Assembly (NCBI GenBank): GCA_037447215.1
Contig: JBBIHB010000015.1
Coordinates: 6,750-70,749 of the forward strand
DNA length: 64,000 bases
DNA from: UBA1413 sp037447215
GTDB lineage: Bacteria > Bacteroidota > Bacteroidia > Bacteroidales > Prolixibacteraceae
Direction of reading: 5' to 3'
Notes under the pieces: model-generated
What the model saw: only the letters and a program-made list of their open reading frames with translations
Databases searched by the model: none
Told to the model about the DNA's origin: nothing
Program-made: the position numbers and the translations under genes
Shown: positions 36,872 to 46,350 of the stretch, piece by piece
How the letters are laid out: each line of letters begins with the position of its first letter
Position numbering within the stretch: the first letter of the stretch is position 1

Positions 36872-37351
36872 TTACTTTCCAAAGATAAAATGCAGTATGA
36901 GCACAAGAATAATAACCACAATAAAAAACAGGAACAGCCCCATTTTTAGCATTTTATTGTTTTTCCTGAGTTTTTTAAATGCCATGATTTTGTTTATCCT
37001 GTCAACCAGTTTGTCCATGGCTGCCTCATCTTTGATCACATAATCAAAAGCTCCGTGCTTCATGGTTTTGATGGTTACTTCCATGCTTTCCTGCCCCGAT
37101 AAAAAGATAAACTCAGCATCAGGGAATTTCACTTTCAACTTCTTCAGGACATCAATCCCATTCATTCCCTCCAAAAAATAATCCTGAATTACAATATCAG
37201 GTTTCTGCACCAAAAGGTTTACAATACACTCCTCGCCCGATAGAAATGGAATAACATTTTTAAAACCATTGTTATTGAGATGTTTAACAACAAGGTTGTT
37301 GTACAGTTTATTGTCTTCGATGACAAAAATTACCGGTTCTGCTTCTTTCAT
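36872..37351 (-). CDS. Response-regulator receiver with C-terminal membrane anchor
   Basis: A 159-residue protein: a full receiver domain (1-120) followed by a basic helix and one hydrophobic segment (about 137-157, GLFLFFIVVIILVLILHFIF) at the very C-terminus. Acidic pocket Glu12-Asp13, phospho-acceptor Asp57 (IVIQDYFLEG), Ser in FLSGQ and Lys in VIKDE are all in place, so it should be phosphorylated. There is no DNA-binding or enzymatic output. It would sit in the inner membrane with the receiver in the cytoplasm, a layout I do not recall as common. It is last in the CheR/CheB/hybrid-kinase operon and 46 bp from cheB. Convergent with the ceramidase-like gene. Confidence 0.85.
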   Translation of the reverse strand: MKEAEPVIFVIEDNKLYNNLVVKHLNNNGFKNVIPFLSGEECIVNLLVQKPDIVIQDYFLEGMNGIDVLKKLKVKFPDAEFIFLSGQESMEVTIKTMKHGAFDYVIKDEAAMDKLVDRINKIMAFKKLRKNNKMLKMGLFLFFIVVIILVLILHFIFGK

Positions 37352-37397
37352 AATTCCGATTGTTTTTATTCTTTCAATTTACAAACATATTAACAAG

Positions 37398-37976
37398 TTA
37401 CAACTTGCAGTGCTGATTGCCTATGAGTCCAACAATTTTTTCGGCAATATTTTCAAGGGGAAGGATACTGTCGGGTTTAAAAAGGTTTATGGCAGACTGC
37501 GGCATAATCCTGGAAACAGCAGTTGTAGGGTCCTGCACAATGGTGAACCCGCCATTTTGTGAAATAGTTTTAAGCCCAAGTGCGCCATCCTGGTTTGCAC
37601 CTGTAAGTAAAACCCCAATTACACCGGGTCCCTGAGACCAGGCAGCACTTTGAAACATAACATCAATTGATGGCCTCGAATAGTTCACTTTCTCATCCAA
37701 TGAAAGGGTAATGCTTTGATCATTTTCAACCAACAAGTGATAATCGGGGGGAGCAAAATAAACCGATTGCTTCTTTAATTTCATTTTATCGGCAGCCTCC
37801 CGTATAAAAAACCTTGACTCCCGATTTAACCGACCTATAAAATGAGATATGGAATGCTGGCCAATATGAAGGGTAACTATAACAGGAACCATATTTTCGG
37901 GTGGAAGATTGAACAAGAGTGTCCTTATTGCATCTAATCCCCCAAACGAAGCTCCTATTGCTATCAGTTTAATCAT
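37398..37976 (-). CDS. cheB: CheB-type protein-glutamate methylesterase domain
   Basis: A 192-residue stand-alone CheB catalytic domain without the usual N-terminal receiver. The Ser-His-Asp triad is visible: Ser10 in IGASFGG, His37 in VTLHIGQHS and Asp130 in GANQDGALGLKTI. Normally the domain removes methyl groups from chemoreceptor glutamates. No receptor gene is near, so the target is probably another protein, possibly the large sensor kinase of the same operon. cheR ends exactly one base upstream of this start, so the two are co-translated. Confidence 0.93.
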   Translation of the reverse strand: MIKLIAIGASFGGLDAIRTLLFNLPPENMVPVIVTLHIGQHSISHFIGRLNRESRFFIREAADKMKLKKQSVYFAPPDYHLLVENDQSITLSLDEKVNYSRPSIDVMFQSAAWSQGPGVIGVLLTGANQDGALGLKTISQNGGFTIVQDPTTAVSRIMPQSAINLFKPDSILPLENIAEKIVGLIGNQHCKL

Positions 37977-38909
37977 TCAATACACAATTTTCTTTTTATA
38001 AATCCTGTTATGCCTGTCGAGTGTGATAAACCCCGGCTTCTTTCCAGAAAAACTCAAAGTCTCTTTTGTACCAAGGCATAAGACCCCACCATTTACAAGG
38101 CTGTTACTGAATAGTTCGATGGCCTTTTCCTGAAGGCTTGTATTAAAATATATCAGAACATTCCGGCAAAAAATAAGGTGAACTTCGGCAAAAACCCGAT
38201 CGGTAGCCAGGTTGTGATCAGCAAATACAATTCTTTTAACCAGCGAGCTGTCAAATTTTATTGATCCGTATTTTGCTGTATAGTAATCTGATAGTTCATA
38301 CTTTCCACCAGCATGTTTATAATTTACCGTAAATCCATCGATATAGTCTTTGGGGAAAATGCCTTGCCGGGCAGTTTCGAGTACTTTTTTGTTAAAATCA
38401 GTGGCATAAATTTGTGTGCGGTTTAATAGATTCTCTTCCTTTAGCAGTATGGCAAGCGAATAAGCCTCCTCCCCAGTGGCACAGCCTGCATTCCAGACCT
38501 TAATGAATGGATACGTGGATAAAATGGGTATAACTTTTTGTCTGAGGGAGAGGAAAAATTGTGGATCCCGGAATATCTCAGTAACATTGATAGAAAAATC
38601 CTGCAACAAAATGGAAAACGCATCGGGAGAATTCATTATTTTCTCATGAAGTTCGGCCACTTTTGTTAAACCCTCCCTGAGCATCCTGAAATAAATCCTA
38701 CGCAGCAGATGCGATCGGCGATAATTCCGGAAATCATATCCATACTTCTGATATACTGATTCGAGGAATGCCGAAACTTCAGTTTCCTGTCCATGTAGAT
38801 TTTGAATCCCAGCATCGATCTGAAGGTTATTATTCTTCACTGTTCCGGGCAATGTTTGAGAAAAGTTCATTGAATTCATGTTCGCGGAAGGGTTTTGTAA
38901 GATAAGCAT
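37977..38909 (-). CDS. cheR: CheR-type protein-glutamate methyltransferase
   Basis: A SAM-dependent methyltransferase of the CheR family. The N-terminal helical domain starts at FLESVYQKYGYDFRNYRRSH. The SAM site is WNAGCATGEEAYSLAILL, followed by IYATDFNKKVLETAR, and LIFCRNVLIYF is the family's Asn-Val motif. There is no TPR or PAS extension. The longest frame (310 residues, ATG 38909) overlaps the 3' end of the upstream hybrid-kinase gene by 80 bases; ATGs at 38879 or 38870 are also possible and would shorten the overlap to about 40-50 bases. Partner of the adjacent CheB domain. Confidence 0.93.
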   Translation of the reverse strand: MLILQNPSANMNSMNFSQTLPGTVKNNNLQIDAGIQNLHGQETEVSAFLESVYQKYGYDFRNYRRSHLLRRIYFRMLREGLTKVAELHEKIMNSPDAFSILLQDFSINVTEIFRDPQFFLSLRQKVIPILSTYPFIKVWNAGCATGEEAYSLAILLKEENLLNRTQIYATDFNKKVLETARQGIFPKDYIDGFTVNYKHAGGKYELSDYYTAKYGSIKFDSSLVKRIVFADHNLATDRVFAEVHLIFCRNVLIYFNTSLQEKAIELFSNSLVNGGVLCLGTKETLSFSGKKPGFITLDRHNRIYKKKIVY

Positions 38910-40425
38910 TCATACCGGCATCGAAGCACTTTTTTTTGTCCTCATCGAGGATATTTGCGGTTATTGCTGCTATATAAACCGAACTTAAATTATTTTCTTT
39001 TTCAAATTGCCTGATCTGGCGGGTAACTTCAAGCCCATCGATATCGGGCATTTGCATGTCCATTAGGATCAGATGGTAAGATTTTGATTTATACATTTCA
39101 AGGGCTAAGGCGCCATTTTCGACCATATCGTAATTTGTATGGAAGTTTTTCAGCATATGTTTTAAAACCAACTGATTAGCCTTGTTATCCTCTGCAATCA
39201 GAAGGTTAATTAACCCATTAGATTGATCCATTCTTCTGGCATCTGGTTTTTCGGTTCTCTTATTAATTTTGACAAACGGCAATTCAAACCAGAATTTGGA
39301 GCCTTCACCAACTTTACTGTTTACCCCAATAGACCCATCCATCAGCAATACAAGTTTTTTGCTGATTGCCAGCCCTAAGCCCGTCCCTCCGTATTTTCGG
39401 GAAGTTGATACATCGGCTTGTATATAATCGGCAAACAACCTATTGAGCACCATTTCGGGAATTCCGATTCCGGTATCGGTTACTTCGAAACGCATCATTA
39501 CCTTTTCATAATTCTCGTCAGTTTTTTTTAAATGGATAGTTACCCCACCTTTATCGGTAAATTTTAAAGCATTATTAACCAGATTCGTTAAAATCTGGTT
39601 CAGCCTTAAACCGTCTGCCATTACTAGCGGTTCGACACCACTTTCAATTTCAATATTTAAGTAAATATTTTTTTCGTCGGCTTTGAATGCAAGAAGGTTT
39701 CTTGTATTTTCAAGCAATTTAATCAGATCGGTTTCAATAAAATCGAGCCCAACCTGTCCTGATTCGATTTTGGAAAAATCAAGAATATCGTTGATAATAC
39801 CCAAAAGGCTATCGCCCGAAACAACAATGGTATCCATCACTGTCCGTTGTTCGGGATTGAGCTCAGTACTGCTGAGCACCTTAGAAAGGCCTATTATACC
39901 ATTTAACTGAGTACGGATTTCATGCGACATATATGCAAGGTATAACGATTTGGCTTCGTTGGCTTTTTGTGCAATACTCCGTTGTTCCTTCAATTCATTG
40001 TTCTGAACATCGAGCCGGTGGAGCAGGTTTACCAACTCCTGCCTTTGCAGGTATAGGTCGAGGAAAACACGAACTTTGCCAACAAGTATCTCTGGAATTA
40101 TTGGTTTAGGGATAAAATCAACCGCTCCGGTCTCAATTCCTCTGATGATATGCAGATCGCTCTGGTGAATGGCCGAGACAAAGATGACAGGCAGAAATTT
40201 TGTTTTGGTCCGGGTCCGCATCAGGGAAAGAGTTTCGTAACCATCCATTCCCGGCATCTGAACATCAAGAATTGCCATGGCAAAATCATCCTTCAGAGTT
40301 GCCTTCAGCGCTTCTTTTCCACTGGATGCCCTAACGAAATCCACTTCAAAATCGGAAAGGATCATTTCCAGGCTAACCAGGTTTTCTTCCAGATCATCAA
40401 CAATCAATATTTTCGGTCTTCTCAT
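38830..40425 (-). CDS. Hybrid histidine kinase: REC-HisKA-HATPase-REC
   Basis: A 531-residue soluble kinase from ATG 40425 (a TTG two codons earlier is less likely). Domain order: receiver at 4-120 with Asp54 (AILDVQMPGMDG), short coiled coil to about 155, HisKA with His168 (YMSHEIRTQLNGI), HATPase at 235-385 (NALKFTDKG, DTGIGIP, GGTGLGLAISK), then a second receiver at 405-525 with Asp456 (LMDMQMPDIDG). It has no sensor domain or membrane segment, so it is likely driven through its N-terminal receiver, for example by the upstream 1420-residue kinase whose stop lies 8 bases before this start. This suggests a multi-step phosphorelay. Confidence 0.93.
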   Translation of the reverse strand: MRRPKILIVDDLEENLVSLEMILSDFEVDFVRASSGKEALKATLKDDFAMAILDVQMPGMDGYETLSLMRTRTKTKFLPVIFVSAIHQSDLHIIRGIETGAVDFIPKPIIPEILVGKVRVFLDLYLQRQELVNLLHRLDVQNNELKEQRSIAQKANEAKSLYLAYMSHEIRTQLNGIIGLSKVLSSTELNPEQRTVMDTIVVSGDSLLGIINDILDFSKIESGQVGLDFIETDLIKLLENTRNLLAFKADEKNIYLNIEIESGVEPLVMADGLRLNQILTNLVNNALKFTDKGGVTIHLKKTDENYEKVMMRFEVTDTGIGIPEMVLNRLFADYIQADVSTSRKYGGTGLGLAISKKLVLLMDGSIGVNSKVGEGSKFWFELPFVKINKRTEKPDARRMDQSNGLINLLIAEDNKANQLVLKHMLKNFHTNYDMVENGALALEMYKSKSYHLILMDMQMPDIDGLEVTRQIRQFEKENNLSSVYIAAITANILDEDKKKCFDAGMNAYLTKPFREHEFNELFSNIARNSEE

Positions 40426-40432
40426 AAACAAA

Positions 40433-43400
40433 TTACTTGGTGAGCCAAATTTTCATCAGGTTAATCAATCGTACATCATCTACCGGTTTCGAAAGATAAT
40501 CGTTTGCACCCTGATTTAATGCTTCATGATAATCGTCCTTCATAGCCTTGGCAGTAATCACTATTATCGGAATTTTACTGATGCCAGGGGTTTTTCTGAT
40601 TTTCGCAATAGCTTCATAACCGTTCATTTCGGGCATCATAACATCCATCAATACCAGATCGATGCCCGGGTTCTCCTGTAAAACTTCTAAGGCTTCAACC
40701 CCGTTTTCAGCTTCAAAAACGGTCATTCCATGTTCTTCGATTACCTGGGCCAAGGCATAAATGTTCCGGATATCATCGTCAACAATCAAGACTTTTCTGC
40801 CTTTGAATACCGATTCACCTATATTTTCAGCTATTTCAGCACTTTTTTGCGATACCGGCATTTCGGACGATAACCTGTGCAGGAACAATTCTACTTCATC
40901 CATCAACCGCTCATCCGACTTCAAGCCTTTTATTACTATCGATCCGGAATATTTTCTTAATTCCTTGTTTTCGTTCATGGAAAGTTCCCTGGCTGTATGT
41001 ACGATCACATGGGGTATTTGTATCTGATTTTTCTCAAGCCTTTCAAGCAATTCATTACCTGAAAAATCGGGGAGCCCCAGGTCGAGGATGATGCAATCAT
41101 ATTTCCCTGATGTAATCTTTTCATAAGCCTCTGTTCCGGTTGCTGCTTCATCAATGATCACCCCACTATGCTCAAACAGCTTGTTTATAGCCTCCCTCAT
41201 GCCCGGATCATCCTCTACAACCAGCATATTGTGATAACCTCCAGTCAGATTTTTTTCTGAAAGGTTCGAAATCCTATCAATTGTTTCTATTGAGCCGGGA
41301 TTTAATCCGTCGAGCTTTGACAAATCGTCATCATCGAAAGGAGATATCAGGTGAACCGGAGTGTTGGCAAGGTTTTTATGACCTTTCAACAATCGGATGT
41401 CTGATTGGTTCTGTTTAGTATTTGATAAAAGGACTGCACCTGGCTTATAATTTTCCGAAAGCAGGATTCCATCGGCAATATTCCGGGCAACAACTACTTT
41501 AAATGCTTTTGTGTGGCATTTTTCAGTCAGTTTCATTGCTTCTGCCTGATTATCGTGAATAATCAGTACCCATGGTTTGCCAACTTCCACTGCATTCCTG
41601 TCATCTTCAACAAAAAATGGGACTCCTTCATCACTATCCATATCATCAATGTCAGCCCTGTATCTCAATTCGCCCTTTTTCTTATTGTTATCCCCGATAG
41701 CCTGATCCCCCTTATCAGCCGGCAGCCAGAATGCAAATTCGGAACCAAGCCCTTCAATACTGTCAACTGTAATCTTTCCTTTCATCATATTGGCCAATTC
41801 TCTGCTGATAGATAGTCCAAGACCTGTTCCCCCGAATTTTCGGGAAATAGTTCCATCAGCTTGCTGAAACGCCTCAAATATGGCCTCCTTTTTATTGTCG
41901 GGGATACCAATTCCTGTATCTTTTACAGAAAATACAAGATATTCAGCGGTTTTCTGAAGACTATCACTCCCGTTAACCACAACTTTTTTCAACGATAATG
42001 ATACAGAACCTTTGCTGGTGAATTTAAATGCATTACTCAGTAAATTCCTGAGAATTTGCATCAAACGGATGCGGTCGGCATATAAATAATCAGGGAATTC
42101 GTCTAATATCTGATGTTTGAAATCGATTTTTTTCTCGCGTGCGAGAGGAAGAAATCCCTGAATAATTTCCTCTATAAAGTGAATTGTCTCAAAACTTGTG
42201 TATTCGAGGCTAACTTTACCGGCTTCAATTTTCGACAGATCCAGAATTTCGTTGATCAGTTGCAGCAGGTCGGAACCGCTTTTATAAATAATACCGATCG
42301 ATTTTAATTGGTCAGGGGTGAGGTTTCCTGTTTTATTGTTACTCAGGAGTTTCGATAATACCAGCAGGCTATTAAGGGGGGTGCGCAGTTCGTGCGACAT
42401 GTTGGCCAGAAATTCAGATTTGTAACGGCTGTTGGCTTCAAGTTCTTTGGCTTTTATTTCAAGCTGGTTCTGAATTCTGAGTAATTCTTCATTTTTCTCG
42501 ATAATATTGTTCCTTTGAAGTTCAAGTTCGCGGGTGCGTTGTGCCAGTTCCTCATTGGTAACAGTCAGTTCTTCCTGTTGTACCTGGAGCATTTTCTCAC
42601 TTTCGATCAAAGTTTTTGTTTGATTGGCAAGTTCTTCGTTGGCAACCCTCAATTCTTCCTGTTGAGTCTGTAATTCTTCGTTTGCCAGGCGCATTTTCTC
42701 TTTCTGGCCTTCAAGCTCTATGTTACGCTGCATGATCTCCATTTCGAGGGTTTTCAGCGCTGTAATATCGCGCGAAATTCCAAAAGTACCAATTAGGGTT
42801 CCTTGTTTGTCAACAAATGGCATTTTGGTGGTTGAAATATGGGTTATTGAGCCATCGGGATGTTTATCAGATTCAACTAGGCCAATAACTGGTTTTCCGG
42901 TTGCTAAAATTTCCTGTTCGGTTTCGAATTTCGGACGGGCCACATCTTCGGGAAAAAGGTCAAAATCAGATTTACCAATTAATTCTTCGGCATTTCCAAA
43001 ATTCCATTTTTTTACCATCGACCTGCTGGCCCGTAAAAACCGGCTTCCGGAATCTTTGAAATAAATAGAATCGGGCAGGTTATCGAGCAATGTATCGAGC
43101 AGCAATTTCTCCCATTCGAGTTTTTTTTGTACATGATGTATTTCGGAGAGGCTATTCTGCAGTTGTGACTTTTGTGCTTCGAGTTCGGCCGATTGTTTAT
43201 TGGATGTTTTTACCAATTCTTCGAGTCGGTATCTGGAAATTGCAGCACGCATGTGTGTAGCAGCCCAATCGGCTGTGGACTTCAAAAATTCAATATTTAA
43301 ATCATCGAGTGGATTTACTGATGCAAGTTCAACTACCCCCCTGAGTTTATAATTATAAGTGAGTGGAATTATATATACTTTATCCGGGAAATATTCACCT

Positions 43401-44695
43401 GTTGCCGTATAAATATGATGGTGCTTACCGGGGGTATCGAGAATAAACAATTCCCCCTTTGAGGCGACCTTTCCTATTAATCCTTCACCGACCTTGTAAA
43501 ATTCCTGCAATTCATCAGTTTTCAATCCGAAAGAACCAGTAAGCTGTAAATGTCCCAATACTTCGTCGAATGCATATACTGCACCCATTTCGACATGGAG
43601 GTAAGTATGGTAAAAATCAAGAATTTTTTCGGAAAGTTGCCTTACCGAAAGTTCACCCTGCAGATGGGCACCTATGGACATAACACCTTTATTTAACCAT
43701 TCATTCCTTTCTCGTTGATTTTTTGCATCCTGCAATTCAGTTGCCATCTGGTTTAATGCTACCGCTAATTCATCCTCATCCGACCTGGGTGTAAACATGG
43801 AAGTATAATCGCCACCGGCAATTTTTTCTGAATATGCAACAACTTCCTGCAAGCTTGATCTCAGGCTTTTCATGTTTCGCGCTAATTCACCCAATTCATC
43901 CCCCCTGTCGAACCTGAACCCTTTTTGCAGGTTCCCGCGTGATAATGATTTCAAAGCCGTGTTAAGAATGCGGATGGGCTTGGTAAATGACCGTAAAATA
44001 AAAAACGAAAGTAATCCGGTTACAGATGCAATAAGCAATAAAAGAAATGTAACCGCATAATTAAAAGTCCGTATGTTGATATCGACAAATCGGTTTATGA
44101 GGCTGTTGAAGTTTTCGAAATGAACATTCATTTCGGCGAGTAACTCATTAAATCGGTAATGAATATCATCACGTGGGTTTAGGTAATGTTCTTCTAATAA
44201 TTCAATAAAACGTTTACCGGAAACATAACTTTTGTAACCAAAATTTTGGTAAAGGGCAAATTCATCGATCCCAAAAAACATCAATAAACTAAGTTGATTG
44301 CCAAGAATCCGCGCGTTTCGCTTACTTTGATTGAGAGGACCCGGAAACGTATTCAGCAAAAAACGGTTAAACTCATTCTGGGTACCACTTTTTCTTATTG
44401 AATCGAGACGTGAAACAAGGTAAGCATTGCGGTTAACCCTGGCAAGGACATCGATTGCAGCGTTGTAATCATCGCGATTGCCCGTTATAAGGTAATTATG
44501 CGCAAAATGAACATCTTCATAAAATGCCAGGTTATGTTCCCTTTCTATATTTACGATAAGGGTTAATGCTTTACTGGCTTTAAAGATGAGGTTTATCCCT
44601 GATGCAAAAAGTATAATGCCAAATACAGTAATGGCTGTCATGGTATTTAGTTTACCACGAACCGTAAAATCGCGAAAAGGTTTTATCAGGCCCAT
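40433..44695 (-). CDS. Large membrane sensor hybrid kinase: HAMP-GAF-PAS-HisKA-HATPase-REC-REC-REC
   Basis: A 1420-residue sensor. TM1 near 19-40, periplasmic helical region to about 210, TM2 near 213-235, HAMP to about 290, GAF near 350-480, PAS near 525-650 (DNLPDSIYFKDSGSRF) and a long coiled coil with repeated EELxxxNEEL units (about 655-760). The kinase core has His768 (LANMSHELRTPLNSLL) and DTGIGIPDNKK / GGTGLGLSISR. Three receivers follow: a degenerate one near 1045-1150 where the acceptor position falls on Ser1091-Asn1092, a second with Asp1205 (IILDLGLPDFSG) and a third with Asp1351 (VLMDVMMPEMNG). First gene of the operon; the signal is unknown. Confidence 0.92.
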   Translation of the reverse strand: MGLIKPFRDFTVRGKLNTMTAITVFGIILFASGINLIFKASKALTLIVNIEREHNLAFYEDVHFAHNYLITGNRDDYNAAIDVLARVNRNAYLVSRLDSIRKSGTQNEFNRFLLNTFPGPLNQSKRNARILGNQLSLLMFFGIDEFALYQNFGYKSYVSGKRFIELLEEHYLNPRDDIHYRFNELLAEMNVHFENFNSLINRFVDINIRTFNYAVTFLLLLIASVTGLLSFFILRSFTKPIRILNTALKSLSRGNLQKGFRFDRGDELGELARNMKSLRSSLQEVVAYSEKIAGGDYTSMFTPRSDEDELAVALNQMATELQDAKNQRERNEWLNKGVMSIGAHLQGELSVRQLSEKILDFYHTYLHVEMGAVYAFDEVLGHLQLTGSFGLKTDELQEFYKVGEGLIGKVASKGELFILDTPGKHHHIYTATGEYFPDKVYIIPLTYNYKLRGVVELASVNPLDDLNIEFLKSTADWAATHMRAAISRYRLEELVKTSNKQSAELEAQKSQLQNSLSEIHHVQKKLEWEKLLLDTLLDNLPDSIYFKDSGSRFLRASRSMVKKWNFGNAEELIGKSDFDLFPEDVARPKFETEQEILATGKPVIGLVESDKHPDGSITHISTTKMPFVDKQGTLIGTFGISRDITALKTLEMEIMQRNIELEGQKEKMRLANEELQTQQEELRVANEELANQTKTLIESEKMLQVQQEELTVTNEELAQRTRELELQRNNIIEKNEELLRIQNQLEIKAKELEANSRYKSEFLANMSHELRTPLNSLLVLSKLLSNNKTGNLTPDQLKSIGIIYKSGSDLLQLINEILDLSKIEAGKVSLEYTSFETIHFIEEIIQGFLPLAREKKIDFKHQILDEFPDYLYADRIRLMQILRNLLSNAFKFTSKGSVSLSLKKVVVNGSDSLQKTAEYLVFSVKDTGIGIPDNKKEAIFEAFQQADGTISRKFGGTGLGLSISRELANMMKGKITVDSIEGLGSEFAFWLPADKGDQAIGDNNKKKGELRYRADIDDMDSDEGVPFFVEDDRNAVEVGKPWVLIIHDNQAEAMKLTEKCHTKAFKVVVARNIADGILLSENYKPGAVLLSNTKQNQSDIRLLKGHKNLANTPVHLISPFDDDDLSKLDGLNPGSIETIDRISNLSEKNLTGGYHNMLVVEDDPGMREAINKLFEHSGVIIDEAATGTEAYEKITSGKYDCIILDLGLPDFSGNELLERLEKNQIQIPHVIVHTARELSMNENKELRKYSGSIVIKGLKSDERLMDEVELFLHRLSSEMPVSQKSAEIAENIGESVFKGRKVLIVDDDIRNIYALAQVIEEHGMTVFEAENGVEALEVLQENPGIDLVLMDVMMPEMNGYEAIAKIRKTPGISKIPIIVITAKAMKDDYHEALNQGANDYLSKPVDDVRLINLMKIWLTK

Positions 44696-44766
44696 TATTT
44701 AAAAGTGATATGAAAACTTGCTAAATGTATAAAAAAGATTGATTCAAATGTTTGTCTTTCATAAAA

Positions 44767-44805
44767 CAAAAAGGAGGCTTTTCTAAATCCGAAAAACCTC
44801 CTTTT
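44767..44805 (-). terminator. Intrinsic terminator of the oxidoreductase lipoprotein gene
   Basis: A long stem pairing AAAAGGAGG..TTTTC with GAAAAACCTCCTTTT, followed by T residues on the minus strand, 20 bp past the stop at 44825. It separates the nutrient locus from the signalling operon. Confidence 0.85.
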
Positions 44806-44824
44806 CCCGCTATTTGACCAAGAA

Positions 44825-46231
44825 TTACTGCCTGGCTTTTTTCAACGCTTCGGTAGTAGTATAGTATTTTACGATCATGTTTGGCACTTCCCAATCGGGC
44901 ATTTTCCCATCCACCAAAAAACGAAGATATTTTTGTGCAACCCGTGTAAAATGGGCTTCGTGGCCTACTTTGTACTCCGATGGGACATCAACTGTCCATA
45001 GCCTGTCTCCGACTTTTACCAGTTTTATTCCAGGAAATTTTACAGAAAGAATCTCGCTAAATGCCTTATTGAGTACACTTTCAAAAACCGGTGCATCTTG
45101 TCCTTCAAGCGGGGAAATGTACAGGGTTGGTTGAAATTTTTCATTGACGCCCTGTCTGATTTCCACATTACATTTTGAACCACGCATAATGGAATAATGC
45201 GTATCGCCGGTTCCGGGAGGCGCTTCAAAATTCCAGATTACCGAAACCTTTGCATGTATCCCTTTCAGTTTATAGTTGATTTCGCCGTTGCTGTAAACTT
45301 TCAGCAAATTGCCGTCCACATCTTTCTGAAGATAGTCTGGATAATTGTCGAGGCCGGTGACTGTTTTAAACATTTCGGGTGTCATGTCGGTAGTCCAGCG
45401 GCTGGCCGATAAAATTTCCACATCGCTTTTCGACAGTATAACATCCGGGAAAGCTTCCCACTGTATAAGGTCAATCAGGTGGGTGGTTACATCCACAATT
45501 CCTTCGCCCTGCTGTTCAACATCGAAAAACCAGGGAGGCCTTATCAGGTGGCTGCCTGAAACAATTTTAGAGAAATGGTGGACACTCTCTTTGGTTATGG
45601 CAGGCTCCTCTGGTGTTCCAACCACAAGCTGCCCAAAAACTTCAGGTATCTGCGACAGTTCTTTCTGGAGCATGGTGGTAATTTCATACCGCTCGGTCAT
45701 AATATCGTAAAGTAAAACGCCTTTTTCGGCAGCTTTACTGAAAGCCTGTTCGAGCATCGGGAATTGTTCCGGTGTAATTACCATGGGTTTGTCGGCCAAA
45801 ACATTGAGGCCAGCATCAACCGATCTGAGGATATATTCGGTTTTTTTGGCATTGTTTCCTGAAGTAACCACTACGTTTCCGGTTTTTTCGGCCATCATTT
45901 TTTCAAGAAAATCAGACCCTCGGTAAACATCGAGTTTCCATGAAGTAGGATCATCTGTTCGGTTGTTGAAACTTTCAATCCGGGCTATGTGCGCATCCAC
46001 GTCAGGACCATCGGGGGCATACACTTTCACCACCGGATCGACTTGTTCCAAAGGGAATTTCTGCACCAGGGCAGCATGGAAATGGCCCGGGTCGAGGGTG
46101 ATAATTTTTACTTCACCGGCAGCTCCTGTAAACATGTTTTTCTTTTCAGTTTGTTGTGATTTCTGCTGGGTTTCGCACGCTGCAACTATTAGTGCAAATG
46201 CTGATAAAGTCCAGATAAACGTTTTTCTCAT
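44825..46231 (-). CDS. Gfo/Idh/MocA oxidoreductase, lipoprotein type
   Basis: A 468-residue protein with a lipoprotein signal (AFALIVAAC, Cys19) and an NAD(P)-dependent Gfo/Idh/MocA fold. The Rossmann part starts at VKIITLDPGHFHAALV, where the usual GxGxxG has become DPGHFH. The catalytic Lys is in VLADKPMVITPEQF. The C-terminal part carries EGIVDVTTHLIDLIQW, the family's glycine/aspartate/His helix. Because it is lipidated it would act in the periplasm or on the outer membrane, where a tightly bound cofactor is needed. It is last in the nutrient locus. Substrate unknown; a sugar or sugar-acid alcohol group is likely. Confidence 0.85.
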   Translation of the reverse strand: MRKTFIWTLSAFALIVAACETQQKSQQTEKKNMFTGAAGEVKIITLDPGHFHAALVQKFPLEQVDPVVKVYAPDGPDVDAHIARIESFNNRTDDPTSWKLDVYRGSDFLEKMMAEKTGNVVVTSGNNAKKTEYILRSVDAGLNVLADKPMVITPEQFPMLEQAFSKAAEKGVLLYDIMTERYEITTMLQKELSQIPEVFGQLVVGTPEEPAITKESVHHFSKIVSGSHLIRPPWFFDVEQQGEGIVDVTTHLIDLIQWEAFPDVILSKSDVEILSASRWTTDMTPEMFKTVTGLDNYPDYLQKDVDGNLLKVYSNGEINYKLKGIHAKVSVIWNFEAPPGTGDTHYSIMRGSKCNVEIRQGVNEKFQPTLYISPLEGQDAPVFESVLNKAFSEILSVKFPGIKLVKVGDRLWTVDVPSEYKVGHEAHFTRVAQKYLRFLVDGKMPDWEVPNMIVKYYTTTEALKKARQ

Positions 46232-46350
46232 CTCTTTTTTTAATTTTTGATCGTATTAACAAAAATAGGATTTTTGAAATCAATTAGGCAAGTGCAGAAA
46301 AGTTTAAATCAAAATCATTTTGAATATTTCACAATTATGCAACCAGTCTT

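Noticed and set aside
36872..44695. Complete chemotaxis operon
   Set aside because: No receptor, CheA, CheW or CheY-type motor output; only CheR and a CheB domain are present.
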